Assembly (NCBI GenBank): GCA_964616165.1
Contig: CAZTTS010000002.1
Location: forward strand, 1-64,000
Length of the DNA: 64,000 nucleotides
Origin: CAZCCM01 sp964616165
GTDB lineage: Bacteria > Bacillota > Clostridia > TANB77 > CAG-508
Reading direction: 5' to 3'
Shown here: one piece after another, positions 8,908 to 17,211 of the stretch
Position numbering within the stretch: the stretch's first letter is position 1
How the letters are laid out: every line of letters begins with the position of its first letter
Made by a program: the position numbers and the translations under genes
Notes under the pieces: model-generated
What the model was told of the DNA's origin: nothing
Databases searched by the model: none
Seen by the model: the letters and a program-made list of their open reading frames with translations, nothing else

Positions 8908-10731
8908 TTGAAGAAAAAATTAGGAACAGCGATATTATGGATATCTATTATTTTAACAATAATATTCATATCTGATGCAATAATTAGATCACAAATCAAA
9001 CAAATCAACTATACTGAATTTATTCAAGCAATAAAAGAAGAAAAAGTTGAAGAAATTAATATTGGGTATGATACAGAAAAAGTACAATTTAAATATGTTG
9101 GGACTAAGAATCTTAACACAGTTAATATTCCAGATAAACAAGTGTTCCTAAACGAAATATCTGAAGAAATTAACACAGGTCAAGTTAAATTATTACAAGA
9201 GGATGAAGGCACATTTTCTAAAGTTATTAGGCAAGGTGTTCCTATCCTAATGTTATTAGCAGTAATTCTTATGCCTATGTTTATTATTATGCTTTTTACA
9301 GGGACATTAAGAGGAGTTGATAATGCTTCTAATCAAGCAAGAAGTAATTTTTCTAAATCTAAGGCTAGAAGATTTGATGAAAATAATAAGGTAAAAGTAA
9401 CATTTGATGATGTAGCTGGAGTAGAAGAAGAAAAAGAAGAATTAGAAGAAATTGTTGATTTCTTAAAAAATCCTAAAAAATATATAGATATGGGTGCTAG
9501 AATTCCTAAAGGTGTTCTTTTGGTTGGTAGACCAGGAACTGGAAAAACATTACTTGCAAAAGCTGTTGCAGGAGAAGCGGAAGTTCCTTTTTACATAATT
9601 TCTGGCTCAGATTTTGTGGAAATGTTTGTAGGTGTTGGAGCTTCAAGAGTAAGAGACTTATTTGATGAGGCTAAAAAGAATGCACCATGTATAATATTTA
9701 TTGATGAGATTGATGCAGTAGGAAGACAAAGAGGTGCAGGACTTGGAGGTGGACATGATGAAAGAGAACAAACACTTAATCAATTATTAGTAGAGATGGA
9801 TGGATTTAGCACTAATGAAGGAGTTATAGTTTTAGCTGCTACAAATAGACCAGATGTTTTAGATCATGCATTACTACGCGCAGGTAGATTTGATAGAAGA
9901 ATAGTTGTATCAATGCCAGATATAAAAGCCAGAGAAGAGATATTAAAAGTTCATAGTGATAAGAAAAAATTTGCAGAAGATGTAGATTTATCTGTCATAG
10001 CTAAAAATACATCAGGTTTTGCAGGCTCAGATTTAGAAAACTTATTAAATGAAGCAGCATTATTAGCTGCAAGAGAAAATAAAGAAATGATTGAAATGCT
10101 GGATGTTGAAGAAGCAATGATTAAAGTAAGTATGGGACCTGAGAAGAAATCAAAGGTAATGACTGATAAAGAAAAAAGATTAGTTGCATTCCATGAAGCT
10201 GGGCACGCTGTTGTTTCATATTTTTTACCTACACAAGAAAAAGTTCATCATATATCTATTGTTCCAAGAGGTATGGCGGGTGGATACACAATGTATAAAA
10301 CAACTGAAGATAAATCATTTATGTCTAAACAAGAAATGAAAGAAACTATTATTTCTCTTTTAGGCGGTAGAGTTGCAGAAAAAATAGAATTTGAAGATAT
10401 ATCAACTGGTGCAAGCAATGATATTGAAAGAGCTACAAAAATTGCTAGAGACATGGTGACTAGATATGGAATGAGTGATTCTATAGGAACCATACATTAT
10501 GGGTCTAATGATGAAGAAGTATTTTTAGGAAGAGATATTAGCACACATAAATCATTGAGTGAAAAAACTGCAGCAACTATTGACACAGAAGTTAAAAATA
10601 TAATAGATGAAGCATATGAAAGAGCATTAGAAATATTGTCAGAAAATAAAGATAAATTAGAAACTACAGCAGAAATATTATTAGAAAAAGAAAAAGTAGA
10701 AGCTGAAGAGTTTGAAGAAATAATGAAATAG
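8908..10731 (+). CDS. ftsH: ATP-dependent zinc metalloprotease FtsH
   Basis: FtsH is a membrane-bound AAA+ protease that degrades damaged membrane proteins and some regulators. Two N-terminal helices flank a short outside domain. The AAA module follows, with Walker A GRPGTGKT at about residue 206 (usually GPPGTGKT), Walker B IIFIDEIDAVGRQRG, and the SRH segment ATNRPDVLDHALLRAGRFDRR. The zinc protease site HEAGH lies near residue 429, with the third ligand in STGASNDIERAT. A TTG at 8896 is in frame, but it overlaps the GGAGG at 8898-8902. The TTG at 8908, with 5-nt spacing, is the better start (607 residues). Two sortase genes follow closely. Confidence 0.95.
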   Translation: MKKKLGTAILWISIILTIIFISDAIIRSQIKQINYTEFIQAIKEEKVEEINIGYDTEKVQFKYVGTKNLNTVNIPDKQVFLNEISEEINTGQVKLLQEDEGTFSKVIRQGVPILMLLAVILMPMFIIMLFTGTLRGVDNASNQARSNFSKSKARRFDENNKVKVTFDDVAGVEEEKEELEEIVDFLKNPKKYIDMGARIPKGVLLVGRPGTGKTLLAKAVAGEAEVPFYIISGSDFVEMFVGVGASRVRDLFDEAKKNAPCIIFIDEIDAVGRQRGAGLGGGHDEREQTLNQLLVEMDGFSTNEGVIVLAATNRPDVLDHALLRAGRFDRRIVVSMPDIKAREEILKVHSDKKKFAEDVDLSVIAKNTSGFAGSDLENLLNEAALLAARENKEMIEMLDVEEAMIKVSMGPEKKSKVMTDKEKRLVAFHEAGHAVVSYFLPTQEKVHHISIVPRGMAGGYTMYKTTEDKSFMSKQEMKETIISLLGGRVAEKIEFEDISTGASNDIERATKIARDMVTRYGMSDSIGTIHYGSNDEEVFLGRDISTHKSLSEKTAATIDTEVKNIIDEAYERALEILSENKDKLETTAEILLEKEKVEAEEFEEIMK

Positions 10732-10756
10732 TATATAATTTAGATGGAGGGGTAAT

Positions 10757-11611
10757 ATGAAAAATGAATTAGGAGATATTCCTAAAGTAAGTTTAGATGA
10801 AGAAATATCTATTGAAGACGAATTACCTAAAACAGAAGAAAAAAAAGAAAGAGAAGAAGTTGTTCTTCCAAAAGAAGAAATAGTTGAATCTAAAAAGCTT
10901 AAAGATTCTAAACAAACAAGTCCAAAAAGCAAATTAACAGATAAAGAAAAGTTTAATAAATTGTTAACAATTGTACTTGTAGCAACAATTACTATTGCTG
11001 TAATAATACTTCTAGGTTTTGGAATTAAAAAATTAGTTGATTTAGGTAATGCTAAAAGAGCTGCTGAAGAATTAAAAAATTCAGGTAATGAGGTTGGGAT
11101 AGGAGAAGGGCCAGGCTCAACAAATGTTGATGGTTCAGGGAATCCAATTTTAAATGATGATTCAAGTTTATATCAAGGCTCTCAGATAAAACAAAAACGT
11201 TATCATAAAGGATATGAAATTGTTGGAGAAATTAGAATTCCTAAAACTAAACTAAATGAATATATAGTAATCCCAATGTCAAACAATTCTTTAGAAGTTG
11301 CTGTTGCAATGGAACATACTTTAGCTGGGATTAATGAAGTTGGTAATACTGTCATAAGTGGACACAATTATAAAAATGAACAATTTTTTGCCAATAATTA
11401 TAAAATAGAAATTGGTGATTTAATATATATAAAAGATGAGACGGGAAGAGAATTAAAATATACTGTGGTACAAATTGATGAAAAAAGTGAAAATGATAAA
11501 TCTTTTTATGTAAGAAATAATGGAATTCCAGAAATAACACTTTCTACTTGTACAGATAATGTTGTAAATAGAATAGTTATTTTTGCTGAACACCGCCCAG
11601 AAGCAGAATAA
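10757..11611 (+). CDS. Sortase with long acidic cytoplasmic N-terminus
   Basis: Sortases cleave a C-terminal sorting signal and join the protein to the cell wall or to another protein. The 284-residue protein has a charged cytoplasmic N-terminus (1-68), one helix (about 69-90), a Gly/Asn-rich linker, and a sortase domain (about 150-280). The catalytic triad is visible: His203 in SGHNYKNEQFF, Cys265 in LSTCTD, and Arg272 in NRIVIFAEHR. The general pattern fits the class D/E type rather than SrtA or SrtB, but class cannot be fixed by eye. It starts at ATG behind GGAGGGG, 25 nt after ftsH, and is followed by a second sortase after 5 nt. No substrate gene is adjacent. Confidence 0.88.
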   Translation: MKNELGDIPKVSLDEEISIEDELPKTEEKKEREEVVLPKEEIVESKKLKDSKQTSPKSKLTDKEKFNKLLTIVLVATITIAVIILLGFGIKKLVDLGNAKRAAEELKNSGNEVGIGEGPGSTNVDGSGNPILNDDSSLYQGSQIKQKRYHKGYEIVGEIRIPKTKLNEYIVIPMSNNSLEVAVAMEHTLAGINEVGNTVISGHNYKNEQFFANNYKIEIGDLIYIKDETGRELKYTVVQIDEKSENDKSFYVRNNGIPEITLSTCTDNVVNRIVIFAEHRPEAE

Positions 11612-11616
11612 ACATT

Positions 11617-12309
11617 ATGAAAAAAATGTCAAAATTAGTAACTATTATTTTAATAATTATGATTATACTTGTAGTAGGAATTGTTTCCTACTACGCTTTT
11701 AATTATTTTAAAAATAAAAATATAGATAAGAAAGCATTAGAAGAAGTAGAAGAATTTGATCGAAATATACCTACAATTACATTAGCTGAATATGAAGACT
11801 TAGTCGACAAAGGCTTGATAGACGATAAAGACGATACTAATGCCGGAAATAGTGGTAATGGTGCTGGAGGGAACTATTCATATGATAATTCATCTTTAGA
11901 TAGCTTATTTGCTACTAAAATAGTAGGAACGATTAGAATACCTAAAACTGGTATAAAGTATCCAATTTACTCACCTCCAGGCGAAAAAGCATTAGAACAA
12001 GGGATAGGAATGTTGGTTACTACAAATGGACTAAATAAGGAAGGAAATACGACTCTTCAAGGACATAACTGGAGAAACTGGATGTTTTTTTCTAGAAATC
12101 ATTTGTTAAAAAATGGTGATTCAGTGTTTATAAAAGATAGAAGAGGTGTTGAAATAGAATATACTATATATAAAAAAATGACCTTAAAACCGTCAGATTC
12201 TAAATATATATCAAGAGACACAAAAGGGAAAATAGAGATATCTTTATCAACATGCACAAATGCTGCAAAAGATAGATTAGTTATATTAGCTAGAGAAAAA
12301 AGCAGATAA
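11617..12309 (+). CDS. Second tandem sortase
   Basis: The 230-residue protein has an N-terminal signal anchor (about 7-28), an acidic then Gly/Asn-rich linker (30-95), and a sortase domain. His150 in LQGHNWRNWMFF, Cys213 in LSTCTNAAKDR, and Arg220 form the expected triad. It begins 5 nt after the first sortase stop, so the two are surely co-transcribed, and probably with ftsH too. The two sortases differ markedly outside the motifs, so this is not a recent duplication. They may serve different substrates or act in sequence, for example pilus building then anchoring, but no pilin gene lies next to them. Confidence 0.87.
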   Translation: MKKMSKLVTIILIIMIILVVGIVSYYAFNYFKNKNIDKKALEEVEEFDRNIPTITLAEYEDLVDKGLIDDKDDTNAGNSGNGAGGNYSYDNSSLDSLFATKIVGTIRIPKTGIKYPIYSPPGEKALEQGIGMLVTTNGLNKEGNTTLQGHNWRNWMFFSRNHLLKNGDSVFIKDRRGVEIEYTIYKKMTLKPSDSKYISRDTKGKIEISLSTCTNAAKDRLVILAREKSR

Positions 12310-12352
12310 AAATATTTACATTAAAAATTAAAACATATTACAAGCAAATAAA

Positions 12353-12379
12353 AAACTCCTATTAAAGGAGTTTATTTAT
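12353..12379 (+). terminator. Bidirectional terminator between sortase and VirD4-like genes
   Basis: AAACTCCT/AGGAGTTT stem with a 5-nt loop; T-rich on the plus side and preceded by AAAAAA, so it can also end the convergent minus-strand gene. Confidence 0.78.
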
Positions 12380-12418
12380 TATATTAAGTTTGTTTAAATT
12401 AATTTTAATTTTATAAAT

Positions 12419-14755
12419 TTATTCGTTCTTTTTATTTTTATTTTTATTATATAAACCAGTATTGTACTTAATTGGATCAATAGAAACTTCATCATTGTTT
12501 AAAATATCAGGATCATCATCTGCAAATGAATCTGGAGAATCATCTACAGAAGTAGCGGTTCTTCCTTTACTAAAAGGACTAGCAAACTTTGATGAAGATT
12601 TAGAATCTTTATTTCTATTTGAATAAATATTAAAATTATAAGACTTTTCTTTAGCAGGAATTAAATGTTTTTGGTCAATAAAATCTAATTTACCCATTCC
12701 TGATGTATATCTACCTGAAGTATCTTTAACTCTAAAAGCACAAGATTTAAATTTCATTACAAACATTTCTCCTGGGTTTACAGTATCAATCCATTCTAAA
12801 AAAGCTTTTGAACCATCTTCATCCATAATTTTTTCTACTGAGCTATCATCTGTTGAATAACCAACTTTGGACCAAACACGTCTAACAGGGAAATCATCTT
12901 TTGCCCAGAAATTACATTCAGGGAAAGTTAATCCTGCCATAATAACTCTATTTCTTAAAGCATTTAAATATGTTAAATAGTTAGCTGCTTTTTTAATTTC
13001 TTCTAAATTATTAACTGCAATTGAAATTCCAACATTACCTCTAGTTCCCATTGAAAACATTTCGGCATTTTTGTCTGAAAGGAAAGGACCAAAATCATCT
13101 ATATACATAAAGTATGGTAAAGGAGCCCCTGGAACATCTACTTTTTTGATTAAACCACCTTTAATAAATCTAAGCACTATCGACATATACATATGGAATA
13201 AATCATATGCAGTTCCACTAATTCTTCCTCTTCTTGTACATATAAAGATAACATCACCATTTCTTAAAGACTCATCAAAGTCAATATTATGATATCTATT
13301 TGTAAACATATTTCTCATATTTTTGTTTGTTAAGAAGTTTTCTAGTAAAGCAACAGCCATTTCAACATAGCCTTCCATTTGTTCTCTACCTGGAGAGTTT
13401 TTATAAAAGTTTTTTTCAAAATATGCTATTCTTACAGCATGTTCTTTAACAAAATCCTCATCTTCTTTAAGTTCTTCAACCATAACTTGAATTAAATCAA
13501 AATTGGAAAGTAATTTATATACATCTTCCAAAGTAGGAAGCATTGCTCCATATTTCTTCTTATAAGCAACTCTAAGTATTATAGCAACATTTTCAACAGC
13601 TCTTGTTGCATCAAAGTTTTGTTTAACCATTGTTTCACCAGTTGAATAATCTATCATAGAGTTTACCATCATAGAAACAGCCATGGCTGCTCCTTCTGGA
13701 TCAGGATTTGAAAACGGATTTATACCATAAGCTTCAGGATTAAGAGCATCAACCAGTTTATAATTAACACCATAATTGTCTGCAACTTTTATTAGCTTTT
13801 CTATTGATTCTATTTCAGAAGCAAGATAGACAATACCTAAGTCTTTTGCGGTCATATCATTTTCATCTAAACTTGTTTTAATTTTAGCTAAATATGTATG
13901 GAATAGTTTTTCTCTTCCTTTTTTTGGCTCTAGCATATCTAACGTAAAGGTAGAGTTTAAATCTAAATTTTGATATTCTGGTTTTATATTAGCGATATTT
14001 GCTTTTAATAGAGAGTGGGCTAACGATTTTACTGCATTTCTAAAGAAAAACTTTTTCTCTATGTCTTTTGCTATCATTGGCTCCATATATAATGCTGTTT
14101 TTCCAGATCCTGTAGGACCAACTACAAGTGTATGTTGAAATCTGCCTTCTTCAGACATAACAGCAAAATTGCCAAAAATCATATCTCTGGCAATCATTGC
14201 TTCAAATGAATATGGACCAGTTTTCTTTAGAGAAGGACCTAATTTAAAACCGTCTTGTTTAACTAAACCATCATAGAATTCGTCATCTTCAACTACAAAC
14301 CATCTAAACCAAAAATATACTTTATCTATCGCATAAAATGGCACAAGAAGAGATAAGGCTGTAAATGCTGCTTTAACTAGTTTTAAATCTTCGTGTACAA
14401 TTTTTTCATAGCCAGGTACTGATAAAAACATTAACCAAACACCTTGATTAATAAGTTGACTAGCAAAAGATGATAAATATATGGCAAATAAAGAACCATA
14501 AAATACAAATAATGATACGATCAAGTTATCATGTGTTAAAAACTTTGATTCTATCATTATTTTAAAAGTTATAAATGGTAATAAGAACACTAAAGCATAT
14601 GTAAGCATTCCCCAATATGAATAACCTACACCAGTAGTAATCATTAAAACCATTTCAAAGGTTCTATCAACTGCTAAATAGATACAAATTAAGGTTAAAA
14701 TAAATCCCCAAAAAGTATTTGCATCTGTTTTAAGTTTCTTATATAATTTATTCAT
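12419..14755 (-). CDS. Lone VirD4/TraG-like membrane ATPase
   Basis: The 778-residue protein has about four N-terminal helices (14-30, 47-68, 77-97, 125-142), then a P-loop domain with Walker A GPTGSGKT at 213-220 and a Walker B-like YFMYIDDFGPF at 548-558. The GINPFSNPDPE text near 344-354 and the overall size match type IV secretion coupling proteins, which pump DNA or proteins through a conjugation channel. The C-terminus (from about 690) is Ser/Asp/Asn/Lys rich and probably disordered. There is no relaxase, VirB4, VirB6 or integrase gene nearby. It stands as a single gene between a sortase operon and fmt. Its cargo is unknown, and a repurposed chromosomal role is possible. Confidence 0.8.
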   Translation of the reverse strand: MNKLYKKLKTDANTFWGFILTLICIYLAVDRTFEMVLMITTGVGYSYWGMLTYALVFLLPFITFKIMIESKFLTHDNLIVSLFVFYGSLFAIYLSSFASQLINQGVWLMFLSVPGYEKIVHEDLKLVKAAFTALSLLVPFYAIDKVYFWFRWFVVEDDEFYDGLVKQDGFKLGPSLKKTGPYSFEAMIARDMIFGNFAVMSEEGRFQHTLVVGPTGSGKTALYMEPMIAKDIEKKFFFRNAVKSLAHSLLKANIANIKPEYQNLDLNSTFTLDMLEPKKGREKLFHTYLAKIKTSLDENDMTAKDLGIVYLASEIESIEKLIKVADNYGVNYKLVDALNPEAYGINPFSNPDPEGAAMAVSMMVNSMIDYSTGETMVKQNFDATRAVENVAIILRVAYKKKYGAMLPTLEDVYKLLSNFDLIQVMVEELKEDEDFVKEHAVRIAYFEKNFYKNSPGREQMEGYVEMAVALLENFLTNKNMRNMFTNRYHNIDFDESLRNGDVIFICTRRGRISGTAYDLFHMYMSIVLRFIKGGLIKKVDVPGAPLPYFMYIDDFGPFLSDKNAEMFSMGTRGNVGISIAVNNLEEIKKAANYLTYLNALRNRVIMAGLTFPECNFWAKDDFPVRRVWSKVGYSTDDSSVEKIMDEDGSKAFLEWIDTVNPGEMFVMKFKSCAFRVKDTSGRYTSGMGKLDFIDQKHLIPAKEKSYNFNIYSNRNKDSKSSSKFASPFSKGRTATSVDDSPDSFADDDPDILNNDEVSIDPIKYNTGLYNKNKNKKNE

Positions 14756-14777
14756 AGTAAGCCTTTCAATCTATTAT

Positions 14778-14795
14778 TTTACACCTATGTGTAAA
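14778..14795. promoter_or_regulatory. Perfect inverted repeat upstream of the VirD4-like gene
   Basis: TTTACAC-CTAT-GTGTAAA, a 7-bp dyad with a 4-bp spacer, lies 23 bp before the start of the minus-strand ATPase gene and about 100 bp before fmt. There is no T-run, so it looks like an operator or an mRNA hairpin and not a terminator. The binding protein is unknown. Confidence 0.45.
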
Positions 14796-14896
14796 TTTAA
14801 TTTATTAAATAAAAAATAAACATTTCTATATATATTATGCACTAAAAAGGTAAAAAAATCAAGTATTTATGCATAAAATAGGAAAAGAGAGAGTAT

Positions 14897-15835
14897 ATGA
14901 ATATTGTTTTTATGGGAACACCTGATTTTGCGAGAAAATCATTAGAAGAAATTATTAAATCTAAAAAATTTAATATTAAAGCTGTTATAACCAATCCAGA
15001 TAGACCTAAAGGAAGAGGTAAAGTATTAACTTCTTCACCAGTTAAAGAACTAGCTTTAAAACATAATTTAAGAGTATTACAGCCAGAGAAGATAAAAGAT
15101 AATACTCAATTAATTGAAGAATTAAGGTCTTTTGATCTAGACTTATTAGTTGTAGTAGCATATGGAAAAATTTTACCAAAAGAAGTCTTAAATATTCCTA
15201 AAAAAGGAGCTATAAACTTACATGCTTCCTTATTACCAAAATATAGAGGGGCTGCTCCTATTCAATGGGCTTTAATAAATGGAGAAAAAACAACAGGTGT
15301 TACAACTATGTTTATGAATGAAAAGATGGATGAAGGTGATATATTATTAAAAGAAGAAGTTGAAATAGAAGAAAATGATAATTCGGGAACATTATTCGAA
15401 AAATTATCTAATATAGGATCAAAGCTTTTATTAGAAACTATGGAAAGAATAGATAGTGATGATATTGAAAGAAAGATGCAAATAGGTGAGATAAGTTATG
15501 CTCCTTTAATTAGCAGAGAACTTTCAAAAATAGATTTTAATATGAAGGCATGTGAGATAAATAATTTAGTTAGAGGCTTAAATCCATTCATGTGTTGTTA
15601 TACAGTAATAAAAGATAAAAGATATAAGATATGGAAAAGTAGAGAAGTTGTATATGATGAAATAAAAGATTTAGAAGAAAAATTACCTATTAAAAATATT
15701 ACTGAAGATATTTTTATCTTAGATAATAGGCTTTTTGCTAGAACTTCTACCAATTTTCTTGAAATATTAGAGATTCAAGAAGAAGGAAGGAAAAGACTGA
15801 AAACCCTTGAATATCTAAGAGGAAAAGAATTTTAA
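14897..15835 (+). CDS. fmt: Methionyl-tRNA formyltransferase
   Basis: Fmt formylates initiator Met-tRNA using 10-formyl-tetrahydrofolate. The 312-residue length is standard. Visible motifs are the N-terminal MGTPDFARKSL, the catalytic block NLHASLLPKYRGAAPIQWAL with Asn and His, and the MDEGDIL Asp region, followed by a C-terminal OB-type domain. It usually sits next to def and priA or rsmB, but none of these is here. It starts at an ATG shortly after AAAAGAGAGAG. Confidence 0.95.
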   Translation: MNIVFMGTPDFARKSLEEIIKSKKFNIKAVITNPDRPKGRGKVLTSSPVKELALKHNLRVLQPEKIKDNTQLIEELRSFDLDLLVVVAYGKILPKEVLNIPKKGAINLHASLLPKYRGAAPIQWALINGEKTTGVTTMFMNEKMDEGDILLKEEVEIEENDNSGTLFEKLSNIGSKLLLETMERIDSDDIERKMQIGEISYAPLISRELSKIDFNMKACEINNLVRGLNPFMCCYTVIKDKRYKIWKSREVVYDEIKDLEEKLPIKNITEDIFILDNRLFARTSTNFLEILEIQEEGRKRLKTLEYLRGKEF

Positions 15836-15890
15836 ATGTTGCGAAATAAAAGAATTAAAGAAAAAAACTTGATTTTTCAACCTTTTTAAC

Positions 15891-15919
15891 TTGAAGGATA
15901 TTTTGATATGTGCTATATT
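15891..15919 (+). promoter_or_regulatory. Extended -10 promoter for the HU gene
   Basis: TTGAAG (15891-15896), 17 bp, TATATT (15914-15919), with TGC forming an extended -10. The start point near 15926 leaves a leader of about 107 nt before the HU ATG. Confidence 0.75.
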
Positions 15920-16032
15920 AAGATTAGCTTAAGAAAACTGTATGAATTTACGGTTTTATGGCCACAATACATGTCATAAAGTTCATAATGATGTGTAAAT
16001 AAAAACAATCTAAACAAATTTAGGAGGTAAAC

Positions 16033-16308
16033 ATGAACAAATCTGAATTAGTAGAAGCAGTTCACGACAAATTAGGTGGAACTAAAAAAGCTGCTGAAGA
16101 AGCTGTTAATGCTTTCGTTGATGTTGTAACTAACGAATTATCAAGAGGAAACAAAGTACAACTTGTAGGTTTTGGAACTTTTGAAGTTAGAGACAGAGCA
16201 GCAAGAAAAGGAAGAAACCCACAAACAGGTGAAGAAATGAGAATACCTGCATCAAAAGCACCAGTATTCAAAGCTGGAAAACACTTAAAAGACGTTGTTA
16301 ATAAATAA
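16033..16308 (+). CDS. hup: HU family DNA-binding protein
   Basis: The 91-residue protein is a canonical HU: MNKSELVEAV start, the GFGTFEVRDRAARKGRNPQTGEE beta-arm region (conserved RxGRNPxTG), and the FKAGKHLKD C-terminus. HU is the main nucleoid protein and bends DNA without sequence specificity. It has a strong TAGGAGG site, its own promoter and terminator, and notably less AT-rich, well-optimised codons compared with neighbours, fitting high expression. Confidence 0.97.
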   Translation: MNKSELVEAVHDKLGGTKKAAEEAVNAFVDVVTNELSRGNKVQLVGFGTFEVRDRAARKGRNPQTGEEMRIPASKAPVFKAGKHLKDVVNK

Positions 16309-16326
16309 TAACAATTTTAAGAGATA

Positions 16327-16357
16327 AAAGAGCTTCTTCACTGAAGCTCTTTTTATT
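16327..16357 (+). terminator. Terminator of the HU gene
   Basis: AAAGAGCTTC/GAAGCTCTTT, a perfect 10-bp stem with a 6-nt loop followed by TTATTTTA. Confidence 0.9.
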
Positions 16358-16421
16358 TTACTTCCAAATATATAAATTATTAATAAAAAACGAATTGAGC
16401 TATATAAGTAAATAACAAAAC

Positions 16422-16449
16422 AAAAAAAAGAGACTTTAAAGTCTCTTTT
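16422..16449 (-). terminator. Terminator of the rpmE transcript
   Basis: A palindrome AAAAGAGAC-TTTAAA-GTCTCTTTT with an A-run on the plus strand at 16422-16429, which becomes the U-tract on the minus strand. It lies about 60 bp past the rpmE stop. Confidence 0.85.
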
Positions 16450-16510
16450 ATTATTTTAAGTTATGTTTAAATTTTATACTAGCTAAATAGATTATTAAAT
16501 TATAATTTAA

Positions 16511-16711
16511 TTAATCTAATCCATATTTTTGTTTAAATTTATCAGCTCTTCCACCCTTAACAGTTTGTTTTTGAGTTTTAGACCAAAAAGGATGACATTT
16601 TGAACAGATGTCAACTTTCAGTGAATCATGAACTGATTTAGTTTCAAATTTATTTCCGCATGCACATGTTATTATTGCATCTTTAAACTCTGGATGTATT
16701 TCTTTATTCAT
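16511..16711 (-). CDS. rpmE: Ribosomal protein L31, zinc-binding type
   Basis: The 66-residue protein is L31 of the zinc (C+) form: MNKEIHPEF start, CACGN with two Cys, and CSKCHPFW with two more, ending KFKQKYGLD. It is a large-subunit protein bridging to the small subunit. The start ATG overlaps the stop region of a small upstream membrane-protein ORF (ATGAATAA), suggesting coupled translation. Confidence 0.96.
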   Translation of the reverse strand: MNKEIHPEFKDAIITCACGNKFETKSVHDSLKVDICSKCHPFWSKTQKQTVKGGRADKFKQKYGLD

Positions 16712-16859
16712 TTTCTACCTCTTCTTGTATTGGAGTAGTAACAGTGCTGTTAACTTGCTTTTTAAATGAGCTAGAATTTACTAGCTTTACAATTATTGTG
16801 AAAAGACAAGCTATTATTAATATAAAAATACCAACTGGTTTCCATATTTTAGCTAACAT
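16704..16859 (-). CDS. Small single-pass membrane protein (51 residues), coupled to rpmE
   Basis: This short ORF reads MLAKIWKPVGIFILIIACLF at its start and ends VTTPIQEEVENE. It has one hydrophobic helix (about 8-27) and a polar acidic tail, so it is a likely single-pass membrane protein. An AAGGAGTAATT site precedes its ATG at proper distance, and its stop overlaps the rpmE start by 8 nt. These two signs make translation likely even though the ORF is short. I do not recognise a family. Confidence 0.6.
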   Translation of the reverse strand: MLAKIWKPVGIFILIIACLFTIIVKLVNSSSFKKQVNSTVTTPIQEEVENE

Positions 16860-16949
16860 AATTACTCCTTTTTTTCATATTTAATACATAAATTATAATG
16901 GAAAAGCATCTAAATGTCAAATAACAAGAGTGATTATTAGAGTAAAATA

Positions 16950-16978
16950 TTGCTAAAATATAAATATTATGGTATATT
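16950..16978 (+). promoter_or_regulatory. Promoter for rpmB-nth
   Basis: TTGCTA, 17 bp, TATATT with an extended -10 TGG. It lies about 25 bp before the rpmB ribosome site. Confidence 0.6.
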
Positions 16979-17010
16979 AATTAAGTACGATGAATCAGGA
17001 GGTAGTAATA

Positions 17011-17205
17011 ATGGCTAAATGTGCTATATGTGGTAAAGGAACTGGAGTTAAAAATAGATTAATAATTACTCGTTCACATATCAGTAAAAGAAATCCAAGA
17101 CCTGAAAAAGCTAACTTGAGAACAGTTAGAATTGAAGAACATGGAGAAAAAAGAAAAATTAAGATTTGTGCTAAATGCTTAAAAACACAAAAATTAGGAC
17201 TTTAA
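17011..17205 (+). CDS. rpmB: Ribosomal protein L28
   Basis: L28 of the large subunit, 64 residues, with two CxxC pairs (CAICGKG near the start and CAKCLKTQ near the end) marking the zinc form. An in-frame ATG at 16990 lies upstream of the AGGAGG at 16997-17002. The ATG at 17011, 8 nt past that site, gives the expected MAKCAICGK start and is chosen. The nth gene follows 6 nt after the stop. Confidence 0.96.
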   Translation: MAKCAICGKGTGVKNRLIITRSHISKRNPRPEKANLRTVRIEEHGEKRKIKICAKCLKTQKLGL

Positions 17206-17211
17206 TTTAGT

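Noticed and set aside
12419..14755. Integrated conjugative element around the VirD4-like gene
   Set aside because: No relaxase, integrase, att-like direct repeats or other conjugation genes are visible on either side; neighbours are housekeeping genes.
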